38,646 bases of DNA from JBDGYE01 sp039584255 (lineage in GTDB: Bacteria; Gemmatimonadota; Gemmatimonadetes; Palauibacterales; Palauibacteraceae), in assembly GCA_039584255.1 (NCBI GenBank), contig JBDGYE010000041.1:1-38646 (forward strand). Direction: 5' to 3'. The notes under the pieces were generated by a model, which ran no database searches, had not been told where the DNA came from, and saw only the letters and a list, made by a program, of their open reading frames with translations. Position numbers and translations under genes: made by a program. Positions 25,841 through 33,113 of the stretch are shown here, piece by piece; the first letter of the stretch is position 1, and every line of letters starts with the position of its first letter.

Positions 25841-28261
25841 ATGTTCGCGTCGGCTGTCCTCGACGTGCGATACGCCCTGCGCGCGATCGTGCGACGCCCT
25901 CTCTTCTCCTTGATACTCGTGTCCATCCTCGCCCTCGGCCTCGGTGTCAACGCGGCCATGTTCAGCGTTGTCGACTCGGTGCTGCTCGAGCCGCTGCCCT
26001 ACCCCGACGCCGACCGGCTGGTCTGGATGCAGAGCATCACGCCCGACGGCAATCCGAACACCGTGGCGGCGCTCGACTGGATGGACTACCGAGAGCAGAC
26101 GACGACGCTCGAGGAGCTGGCCGCTTACTCAACGTGGCCCGAGAACATCGTGATCACGGGCGGCGACGAGCCGGAGGTGCTGACTGGTGCCGCGGTCTCG
26201 TCGAACTTCTTCCGGACACTGGGCGTGGGAGCGGTCTTCGGCCGCGGCTTCGTCGCGGAAGACGAGGACCCGGGCTCCGGTGACCCGGTGGTGTTGTCGC
26301 ACGGTCTGTGGCAGCGCCGCTTCGGAGGCGACCCCGGGATCTTGGGCCGGACTGTCTCGCTCGAGGGCAGGGTGTTCGAGGTGGTCGGCGTCATGCCCGC
26401 GGGCTTCGCTTTCCCGTCCTGGGCCGAGCTGTGGCGCCCCTTCCGGATGGAGGAAACGCAGGCCCAGGGACGTGGAAACAACAACTTCCGCGTGTTCGGC
26501 CGGCTCGCGCCGAGCGTCTCGGTCGAGGGCGCCGACGCGGAGTTCGCCACCCTCGCCGCCGGGATCGCCGCCGAGTACCCCGACTCCAAGCAGGACTGGT
26601 CGGCCCAGGTCGTCCCCATCCTCGACGTTTTCGTGGGCGACGTGAGATCCGTCCTGTGGATGCTGCTGGGCGCCGTCGGGCTGGCGCTGCTCATCGCCTG
26701 CGCCAACGTGGCAGCTCTCATGCTGGCGCGTGCCACCCGCCGCCAGGCAGAGGTTGCGGTGCGCGTGGCCATAGGCGCCTCGCGCGGCCGGATCGCCCGC
26801 CAGATGCTGACCGAGAGCGTGATCACGGCTCTCGTCGGTGGCGTCCTCGGACTGGCCGTCGCGTTCGGCGCCCTCGAGGCGCTGGCCGCGCTGGGCGGCG
26901 GCTCCCTTCCCAGGCTGGCCGCGGTCGAGATGGACGGCACGGCGCTGCTGTTCATGCTCGCCGTTTCGCTGGTGACGGGCGTCCTGTTCGGCCTCGCCCC
27001 AGCAGTGCGAGGCCCGAAGCTCGAGCTGGCGGAATCGCTCAAGGAGGGGGGCCGCGGTTTGCGCGGCTCCGGGAGCCTGAGGCTGCAGAGCGGGCTGGTG
27101 ATCGGCCAGGTTGCGCTCTCCCTGACGTTGCTCGTGGGATCCGGGCTGCTGATCCGAAGCTTCGTCCGGCTGCAGCAGGAGGAGATGGGCTTCCAACCGG
27201 AGGGCGTGCTCACCGCCGAGCTCCGGCTGCCCCGAGCCGAGTTCGGCCCGGATCGGCATCCGAACCTGTTCTACGAGGAGGCGGTGGAGCGTGTGCGGGC
27301 GCTCCCCGGGGTCAAGCAGGCGGGCATCATCACGCGACTGCCGGTTATAGGCGGCAACGGACCCTGGAACTACGTGCACGCCGACACCCGTCCGCCGGCC
27401 ACCATGGCGGACCGGAAGGGAGCCACGCGACGGGTGGTGGGGCCGGGCTACTTCGAGGCGATGGGAATCCCGCTTCTGCAGGGACGCGCGTTCGACCGGA
27501 GCGATGGGTCGAATGCTGCCCTGGTCGCGGTGATCAGCCGCCGCCTGGCGGACGAGTTCTTTCCCGGAGAGGACCCGCTCGGGCGCTCCATCGCGCTCAC
27601 CGCATGGAGTGACCCCCCGCCGCTGCTGGAGGTGGTGGGCGTCGTCGGAGACGTCAGCATCTCCTCGCTCGACTCGGACACCGGGCCCACCATGTATTGG
27701 CCCCTGGCGCAGCACCCCCGGTTCGACGTGACGATCGCGGTGCGGGCCGAGGGGGATCCGGCGGCGCTGGCGCCGGCGCTCCGGGAGGCGATCCGTGATA
27801 CGGACCCGAACGTACCGGTCTCCGAGGTGCAGCCCATGACCGCCATCGTCTCGTCTTCGCTCGCCGAGAGCCGCTTCCGCACGGTGCTGCTGGGCGCCTT
27901 CGCCGGAATGGCGGTGCTGCTCGCCTCGCTCGGTCTCTACGGCGTCCTGGCGCAGCTCGTGGGGGGCCGCACCCAGGAGCTGGGCGTGCGCATCGCGCTC
28001 GGTGCCCGGCCCGCGAACATCCTCGGCTGGGTGATGCGCCATGCCCTGCGCCTGACGGTGGCCGGCCTCGCGATCGGGGTACTGGGGGCCGCCGCGGCGA
28101 CCTACGCGGCCCGCGGCCTGCTGTTCGGGGTGGAGCCCCTGGACCCGCCGACCTACGTCGGCACCTTACTCGCCTTGACTGCGGTGGCTCTCGCGGCGGC
28201 GCTTATCCCGGCGCTGCGTGCGACTCGGGTAGACCCTGTGCAGAGCCTGCGGGCGGAGTAG
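25841..28261 (+). CDS. ADOP-type MacB/FtsX-like permease
   Basis: This 806-residue membrane protein has the duplicated-permease layout. An N-terminal helix after LRAIVRRPLFSLILVSILALG leads into a MacB-like periplasmic domain (SNFFRTLGVGAVFGRGF, DPVVLSHGLWQRRFGGD). Next is a first FtsX domain (LGAVGLALLIACANVAALML; RQAEVAVRVAIGASRGRI), then a second periplasmic domain and a second FtsX domain (GRTQELGVRIALGARP). It ends ATRVDPVQSLRAE. These orphan permeases are common in Acidobacteria and Gemmatimonadota. No ATPase gene is near, which is normal for the class. The start ATG at 25841 has GGAG upstream. The transported substrate is unknown. Confidence 0.93.
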   Translation: MFASAVLDVRYALRAIVRRPLFSLILVSILALGLGVNAAMFSVVDSVLLEPLPYPDADRLVWMQSITPDGNPNTVAALDWMDYREQTTTLEELAAYSTWPENIVITGGDEPEVLTGAAVSSNFFRTLGVGAVFGRGFVAEDEDPGSGDPVVLSHGLWQRRFGGDPGILGRTVSLEGRVFEVVGVMPAGFAFPSWAELWRPFRMEETQAQGRGNNNFRVFGRLAPSVSVEGADAEFATLAAGIAAEYPDSKQDWSAQVVPILDVFVGDVRSVLWMLLGAVGLALLIACANVAALMLARATRRQAEVAVRVAIGASRGRIARQMLTESVITALVGGVLGLAVAFGALEALAALGGGSLPRLAAVEMDGTALLFMLAVSLVTGVLFGLAPAVRGPKLELAESLKEGGRGLRGSGSLRLQSGLVIGQVALSLTLLVGSGLLIRSFVRLQQEEMGFQPEGVLTAELRLPRAEFGPDRHPNLFYEEAVERVRALPGVKQAGIITRLPVIGGNGPWNYVHADTRPPATMADRKGATRRVVGPGYFEAMGIPLLQGRAFDRSDGSNAALVAVISRRLADEFFPGEDPLGRSIALTAWSDPPPLLEVVGVVGDVSISSLDSDTGPTMYWPLAQHPRFDVTIAVRAEGDPAALAPALREAIRDTDPNVPVSEVQPMTAIVSSSLAESRFRTVLLGAFAGMAVLLASLGLYGVLAQLVGGRTQELGVRIALGARPANILGWVMRHALRLTVAGLAIGVLGAAAATYAARGLLFGVEPLDPPTYVGTLLALTAVALAAALIPALRATRVDPVQSLRAE

Positions 28262-28265
28262 GCCG

Positions 28266-29663
28266 CTACGCCGCTGGCGTCATCTGCCGGTCGGCCGGCG
28301 GCCGGCGGCCGGAAGCGTCCGACGGAACCACGAACCTCGCTCCCTTCGCCAGCGTCCCGTTCCTCGAGAACCGGATGCGGTAGCCGAGGTTTAGGGGTCC
28401 GGTGCCGCGCGCGATCGTGGACGGGGCCAGGTACCCGAGTTCCCTGCGAAATCGCCTCGCGACCCGGCGGCGCGAGTAGAACTGGCGCGAGATCCAGGCG
28501 ACCCCGAGATCCAGCGTGTCGCGGCTCATGTGGGCGGGCTCGAACACGACGTGCCCGAAGTCGTAGTGGCTCCAGTCCTTGTCGAAGATCCTCCCTTCCC
28601 TGTCCATCTCGTCGAACAGGGGCGTCCCCGGGAACGGGGTGAGCCGGGTGGCCTGGAGGGCATCGATGTCCGCTTCGTCCAGGAACTCGAGCGTCTTCCG
28701 GAACACGTCGGGCGTGTCGCCGTCGTCTCCGAACACGAAGCCGGCGTACACGGCGATCCCCTGGCTGTGCAGTCGCCGCACCTGGCGGACGTAGTCGCGC
28801 GCCCGGTTGGGGCCCTTGGTCCATCCGTTCAGGTTCCTCTGCGACAGCGACTCGAGCCCCACGAACAGACCGCCGCAACCGCTCCGCACGGCCAGTCGCA
28901 GCAGCTCCTCGTCCTCCGTGATATGGATCCCGCACTGGCTGAACCAGCGCTTGCGGAGGGGGATCATGGCTTCGAACAGGCGCAGGGCGTACTCGCGGTC
29001 GCCGACGATGTTGTCGTCCATGAAGACCACGTGGCGGCCCAGGGTTCGTAGCTCATCGATGACCGCCACGACGGGGCGGGTGCGAATCCGGTACCGGTGG
29101 AAGGTGGCGATCGAGCAGAACTTGCACCGATAGGGGCAGCCGCGGGTCGCCTGAAGCACGTTGGGCGTCAGGTACCGGCGCCGCGGAAGAAGGTCGCGCG
29201 GAGGCACCGGCAGGTCGGCGAGGTCCACCAGCGCGCTCCGATAGAACGGCTGCAGCCGGCCCGCCCGGAAGTCCTCGATCATGCGTGGCACGTTGTACTC
29301 GGCCTCGCCGATGCAGACCGCGTCCGCGTGCTGCACGGCCTCGTGCGGCAGAAACGTCGGATGATAACCCCCGAAGATCACGGTCTTACCGCGCGCACGG
29401 AACCGCGCCGCGATGTCGTACGCCCGCGGAGCGTTGAAGGTCATGAACGAGATGCCGATCAGGTCAGCGTCGGTGTCGAAATCGATCGGCTCGACGTTCT
29501 CGTCGATGATCCGCGTCGCCACCCCGGCCGGCATCGAGGCGGCCACGGACAGGCTCGGCAGCATCGAGAACCGGAACACGCGCGGACCGCGCGGCCGGTC
29601 TTTCTCATGTGCGCGCCAGATCGACGCCGTCGGACTGATGAGATCTAGCTTGAGCGTATCCAT
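28266..29663 (-). CDS. B12-binding-domain radical SAM enzyme
   Basis: This 465-residue enzyme has an N-terminal cobalamin-binding Rossmann-like domain (DADLIGISFMTFNAPRAYDI, VIFGGYHPTFLPHEA, ADAVCIGEAE). The radical SAM domain follows with the 4Fe-4S motif C-x3-C-x2-C in RGCPYRCKFCSI, then VVFMDDNIVGD and LFVGLESLSQRNL. The C-terminal part (HYDFGHVVFEPAHMS, FYSRRRVARRF) resembles DUF4070-type tails of hopanoid- and tetrapyrrole-related rSAM proteins. It may methylate or rearrange a lipid or other unactivated carbon; the substrate is unknown. It converges with the permease gene with only 4 bases between. Class is firm, reaction is not. Confidence 0.92.
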   Translation of the reverse strand: MDTLKLDLISPTASIWRAHEKDRPRGPRVFRFSMLPSLSVAASMPAGVATRIIDENVEPIDFDTDADLIGISFMTFNAPRAYDIAARFRARGKTVIFGGYHPTFLPHEAVQHADAVCIGEAEYNVPRMIEDFRAGRLQPFYRSALVDLADLPVPPRDLLPRRRYLTPNVLQATRGCPYRCKFCSIATFHRYRIRTRPVVAVIDELRTLGRHVVFMDDNIVGDREYALRLFEAMIPLRKRWFSQCGIHITEDEELLRLAVRSGCGGLFVGLESLSQRNLNGWTKGPNRARDYVRQVRRLHSQGIAVYAGFVFGDDGDTPDVFRKTLEFLDEADIDALQATRLTPFPGTPLFDEMDREGRIFDKDWSHYDFGHVVFEPAHMSRDTLDLGVAWISRQFYSRRRVARRFRRELGYLAPSTIARGTGPLNLGYRIRFSRNGTLAKGARFVVPSDASGRRPPADRQMTPAA

Positions 29664-29679
29664 CGCCTACCCCACGGGT

Positions 29680-29700
29680 GGGGCCCGCAGCGCGGGCCCC
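29680..29700 (-). terminator. Strong hairpin between the duplicated exported protein and the radical SAM gene
   Basis: A 9-bp perfect stem (GGGGCCCGC / GCGGGCCCC, 3-nt loop) lies 60 bases past the stop of the leftward gene at 29761 and just before the radical SAM ATG. There is no T-tract; termination or an mRNA structure in the rSAM leader are both possible. Confidence 0.5.
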
Positions 29701-29760
29701 ATGGATCAATCGAATCCACCCGGAGGTTGGCGCAGGTGAGTCAAGCCTGGGTCAAGCGGC

Positions 29761-30534
29761 TTAGGGCGAGGTGATCTCGATGTTCCACAGGTAGTCGGTG
29801 TGCCCGTTGCACACGCCGTTGAACTCGGCCCCCATGGCCGCGTGCTCGGAGCTGATCGCCTCGAGGACATTGTCCCGCGCGACCAGCAGCGACTCGTGGT
29901 CGGCACCGTCCATCACCAGCAGGCGCCGGTACTCACCACCAACGAAGTGAGCGAACCAGCTCCATGAGTTCAGGAGACCCGCTTCGACCTGCTCGGTGTG
30001 GAGCGGACCCAGGACCTGCTCGACGATCATGTCCGCCAGCTCGCCGCGGCCCTCGTCGCACACCCAGTAGGTGGACATGCCCGCCGTGGGACGCATTACC
30101 GCCACTTCCTCCGGCGCGGTGGAGCCGGTCACGTACGACCAGATGTAGTCCTCGTGGGTCGGGCAGATCCCCCAGAACTCGGTGAACGCCTCGGGGTTCG
30201 CGGAGGCCCACTCCGCAACCATCTCGTCCAGGGCTCCCAGCAGCGCGGCCCGGTCCGTCCCCACGTGGTAGATCGCGCGATTCCAGTTGCCGCCGGTGCG
30301 GTGGGTGATCATTCCCCAGGCCGTCATCTCGCCCGAGGCGATGCGCGACTCGACGAGCGGAGCCCAGGTCTCGCGGACCAGCTCGCTCGCCCGCTCTCCC
30401 TGGGCCGGGTTGCACTCGAGGTAGACGCCGTAGACCAGAGGCGTCGCCTCGTCCTGCGCCATCGTAGGGGTGGGAAGGCCGGCCGGCAGCGCCAGGCCGC
30501 AGACCAGTGCCAGTGAAAGTCGTCTCACGTTCAT
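29761..30534 (-). CDS. Exported protein made of two ~100-residue repeats, unknown function
   Basis: This 257-residue product has a signal peptide (MNVRRLSLALVCGLALPAG) and GGAGAGG before its ATG. Residues 34-134 and 152-252 are a gapless duplication with a constant 118-residue offset. Matching pairs are Tyr38/156, Cys41/159, Gly46/164, Glu47/165, Pro59/177, Leu60/178, Gly68/186, Trp73/191, Gly81-82/199-200, Arg86/204, Gly92/210, Asp94/212, Leu98-99/216-217, Asp103/221, Glu119-Phe120/237-238, Cys124/242, His127/245, Asp129/247, Tyr130/248 and Trp132/250. Each repeat ends C-x2-H-x-D-Y-x-W. The Cys pairs could form disulfides. The fold may be ABM-like, but no named family is recognised. An NTF2-like exported gene lies 89 bases upstream on the same strand. 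Confidence 0.82.
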   Translation of the reverse strand: MNVRRLSLALVCGLALPAGLPTPTMAQDEATPLVYGVYLECNPAQGERASELVRETWAPLVESRIASGEMTAWGMITHRTGGNWNRAIYHVGTDRAALLGALDEMVAEWASANPEAFTEFWGICPTHEDYIWSYVTGSTAPEEVAVMRPTAGMSTYWVCDEGRGELADMIVEQVLGPLHTEQVEAGLLNSWSWFAHFVGGEYRRLLVMDGADHESLLVARDNVLEAISSEHAAMGAEFNGVCNGHTDYLWNIEITSP

Positions 30535-30623
30535 CGAGCCTCTCCGAATGGATGGTGTGCATACCGGAGCCCGGTGGGGACTCCGGTCAATGGTGTCTCT
30601 CGTCTGGATCGGGACGGACGCCG

Positions 30624-31067
30624 CTACTGCGTCATGCTGCTGTTCCAGATGTCGCGGACCATCTTCCAGCCCGTGTCGGTCTTCGTCCAGACGGCCAGGT
30701 ACTTGCCGTGATCGAGGTGCTCCCCCTCGGCGGAGTTCGCCTCGTACATGCCGGTCTCGACGGCCATGTCGCCCTCTTCGATCACGCTCACGATCTTGAG
30801 CGAGAACTTCACGCCCGAGTCGATCTCCCCCTGCCACATGGCTGTGAGCGCCTCGTGCCCCTTGATCGGGTCTTGGCCCGGAGGCAGAGCGACGGCATCC
30901 GTTGCGTAAAGGGCGGTCACGCCGGCGGCGTCCCCCCCGTTGAACGCCGTCTCCCACTTCACCTGCGCCTCGGCGATCGCGGTCTTCGCGTCCGCGGCTT
31001 CCTGGGCGAGGGTAGACGACGGAAAGGCCAGTAGGCCGGCGAGCAGAGAGACGGTCAGCCAACGCAT
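30624..31067 (-). CDS. Exported NTF2-like (DUF4440/SnoaL) protein
   Basis: This 147-residue product has a signal peptide (MRWLTVSLLAGLLAFPSSTLAQ) behind CGGAGG. The domain is a clear DUF4440: AQVKWETAFNGGDAAGVTAL, YATDAVALPPGQDPIKGHEAL, and the final strand TDTGWKMVRDIWNSS. It is the upstream partner of the duplicated exported protein at 29761 (89-base gap, probably one transcript). Many DUF4440 proteins are binding proteins or isomerase-like; no catalytic residues can be named. Confidence 0.87.
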   Translation of the reverse strand: MRWLTVSLLAGLLAFPSSTLAQEAADAKTAIAEAQVKWETAFNGGDAAGVTALYATDAVALPPGQDPIKGHEALTAMWQGEIDSGVKFSLKIVSVIEEGDMAVETGMYEANSAEGEHLDHGKYLAVWTKTDTGWKMVRDIWNSSMTQ

Positions 31068-31322
31068 GGTTCGTACCTCCGAAAAAGAGTCGAGCGCACA
31101 TGTGGGCGACCGAGACCGCCATGGGTCGGGCCGCCAGATCACGGTCCAGAGAAACCAGAGGAACGGCCCGCTGTCAAGATTCCGAGCCGTGGCCCGCCGG
31201 CTGCGGCGACCCGCTCCGACAGGATGTCCGCTTCCCGGCTCCCTGGTGTTTGACTACACTGGGGGGCAGAACATGTGCTCGCCCGCGTATCTTACCGAAG
31301 ACGGCTCCAAGGAGGCTGCCCC

Positions 31323-31862
31323 ATGAACCGACGTCTGGGATCCATCTTCGTCATCGCCGCCGCTTTCCTGCTGCTGGAGTGTTCTCCGGCCGAGGAATCC
31401 GGCGGTGAAACGGCCACCGCTGCTGCCCCGGCCGGCGAGGTGCAGGCCGGCCCCTCGATCGAGGGCACGTACCGACTGGCATACCGGGAGCTACCGGATG
31501 GCACGCGTGTGGACCCGCCCGCCGTCGAGGGCCTGATCACGTTCACATCCGAGTACAGGAACTTCAACGTGATGTGGATCGAGGAGGATGGGAGCGAGTT
31601 CACGATGGGAGTCGTTTCCCGCTACACGCTCACGGACACCGAGTACACGGAAGAGCTGGTGTACCGGGTGACGGTCGGCCCGGAGGAGGGCGGCGCCATG
31701 TTCGAGGGCGCCGGTTCCACCGGCTCGGCGGGCGTCACGCTCGCCGACGATCAGATCTCGTTCGCCTTGCCTCTCGACGACGTCAACGCCTCGTTCGCAG
31801 CGGACGCCATGACGGCGACGCGGGAGGGCGCATTCGTCGACTACTGGGAGAGGGTGGACTAG
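31323..31862 (+). CDS. Lipoprotein of unknown function
   Basis: This 179-residue product begins MNRRLGSIFVIAAAFLLLEC, with the lipid-anchor Cys at 20, and has AAGGAGG before the ATG at 31323. A low-complexity Ala/Glu linker follows. The mature domain is beta-rich (IEGTYRLAYRELPDG, GLITFTSEYRNFNVMWIEEDG, DQISFALPLDDVNASF), of lipocalin-like length and texture. The function is unknown. It is divergent from the NTF2-like gene and precedes a membrane-protein gene by 54 bases. Confidence 0.78.
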   Translation: MNRRLGSIFVIAAAFLLLECSPAEESGGETATAAAPAGEVQAGPSIEGTYRLAYRELPDGTRVDPPAVEGLITFTSEYRNFNVMWIEEDGSEFTMGVVSRYTLTDTEYTEELVYRVTVGPEEGGAMFEGAGSTGSAGVTLADDQISFALPLDDVNASFAADAMTATREGAFVDYWERVD

Positions 31863-31916
31863 CTCCGGCAGGCGGATCGACCTGCGGACTCAGCGGACTT
31901 CGCCAAGGAGGTTTCG

Positions 31917-32477
31917 ATGGTCTCCATCATGTCGCTGTGGCTGCCGATCGTGGTCGCGGCGGTGCTTGTGTTCGTCGCGAGCTCGATCATCCACACGGTG
32001 CTCACCTACCACGACGGCGACTTCGACCCGGTGCCGAACCAGGACGAGGTCATGGACGCGCTGCGCGGCTTCTCGATCCCGCCGGGCGACTACGTGCTTC
32101 CGCGCCCGGCCAGCCGGGCGGAGCGCGGGAGCGATGAGTTCAAGGAGAAGATGAACCGGGGTCCCATCGCCTTTCTCAACGTCTTCCCCAGCGGCCCCCC
32201 GAAGATGGGTGCGAGCCTGGTGCAGTGGGCCGTCTACTGCATCATCGTCGGGATCTTCGCAGCCTACATCACGTCGCGAGCCGCCGGGCCCGGCGCCGAG
32301 TACCTGACCGTATTCCGATTCGCGGGCGCCACCGCCTTCTTCTGCTACTCTGTGGCCCTGTGGCAGAACTCGATATGGCTCAAGCGTAAGTGGAGCGCGA
32401 CGTTCAAGTCCACGTTCGACGGCTTCATCTACGCGCTGCTGACGGCGGGAGCATTCGGCTGGCTGTGGCCGGGCTAG
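31917..32477 (+). CDS. Membrane protein of unknown function
   Basis: This 186-residue protein has a hydrophobic N-terminal helix (SLWLPIVVAAVLVFVASSII), a polar middle with a Pro-rich stretch (FSIPPGDYVLPRPAS, RGPIAFLNVFPSGPPKMG), and two or three further helices (QWAVYCIIVGIFAAYITSR; FRFAGATAFFCYSVALW; FDGFIYALLTAGAFGWLW). GGAGG precedes the ATG. It resembles hypothetical membrane proteins known to me from environmental Gemmatimonadota-like genomes, without assigned role. Confidence 0.8.
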   Translation: MVSIMSLWLPIVVAAVLVFVASSIIHTVLTYHDGDFDPVPNQDEVMDALRGFSIPPGDYVLPRPASRAERGSDEFKEKMNRGPIAFLNVFPSGPPKMGASLVQWAVYCIIVGIFAAYITSRAAGPGAEYLTVFRFAGATAFFCYSVALWQNSIWLKRKWSATFKSTFDGFIYALLTAGAFGWLWPG

Positions 32478-32527
32478 GGACGATTCACCTCGCCGGCGTC
32501 TCCGACAGGGCTCCGAAGGGAGGCCCG

Positions 32528-33100
32528 CTACGCCAGGCCGGACCGCTCGCGGATGCTGGCGCCGAGCGCCTGTAGCTCGTCCTTGGTGCGCCCGTCGAAG
32601 TGGCGGGCGCACACTGCTGCATAGGCTCCGCACAGGTTCTGGCAGGCGGGTCCTCGCACCACCTGGTCGGCCATGTTGAACAGGATGTTGTCTTCCTTGA
32701 GGATGTGTCCGCGGATGAGGTCGATGTAACCGCGGGCGGCGTTCTTGAGCCTTGCTCGCGCCTCTTCGTCCCCCTGCCGTGCGTCCTCCAGCGAGTCCGC
32801 CATGTAGCCCGCATACGCCCTGCCTTGCTGATGCTCGTACAGCATCACGGCGATCGGACCGTGGTCGCGCGACATGCCGGCCGCCTCGAGCTCGGGAAAC
32901 AGCAAGTCCTCTTCCTTGCCGTGGTGGCAGGCGTCGGCGAACTGGCGAATGAAGGTCACACAGTCGGCGAAGGCATCAAAATCCCACTCACCCGCCTCCG
33001 CCTCGCCGAGCAGGGCCTGCATAGAGTCAGCCACCTGAAGGATGAGCACGTGCTCCTCGCGGAGCCTCGAGGTGGCCGTCTCGCTCGATGGATCGGTCAT
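32528..33100 (-). CDS. Hemerythrin (HHE) domain protein
   Basis: This 190-residue cytosolic protein has a four-helix HHE domain with the diiron ligands visible: His17 (REEHVLIL), His60 and Glu64 (CHHGKEED), His90 (LYEHQQGRAY), His132 and Asp137 (IRGHILKEDN). A C-terminal segment adds four Cys-containing turns (GPACQNLCGAYAAVCARH), which could bind metal or sense redox. Such proteins bind O2 or NO, or help iron homeostasis. It follows the TolB/TPR gene by 13 bases on the same strand and is probably co-transcribed. Confidence 0.9.
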   Translation of the reverse strand: MTDPSSETATSRLREEHVLILQVADSMQALLGEAEAGEWDFDAFADCVTFIRQFADACHHGKEEDLLFPELEAAGMSRDHGPIAVMLYEHQQGRAYAGYMADSLEDARQGDEEARARLKNAARGYIDLIRGHILKEDNILFNMADQVVRGPACQNLCGAYAAVCARHFDGRTKDELQALGASIRERSGLA

Positions 33101-33113
33101 GCTTTTCTCCGTT

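Noticed and set aside
26129..28042. 637-codon minus-strand frame opposite the ADOP permease
   Set aside because: The composition is His/Arg/Gly-rich with no domains, and the plus strand encodes an unmistakable permease.
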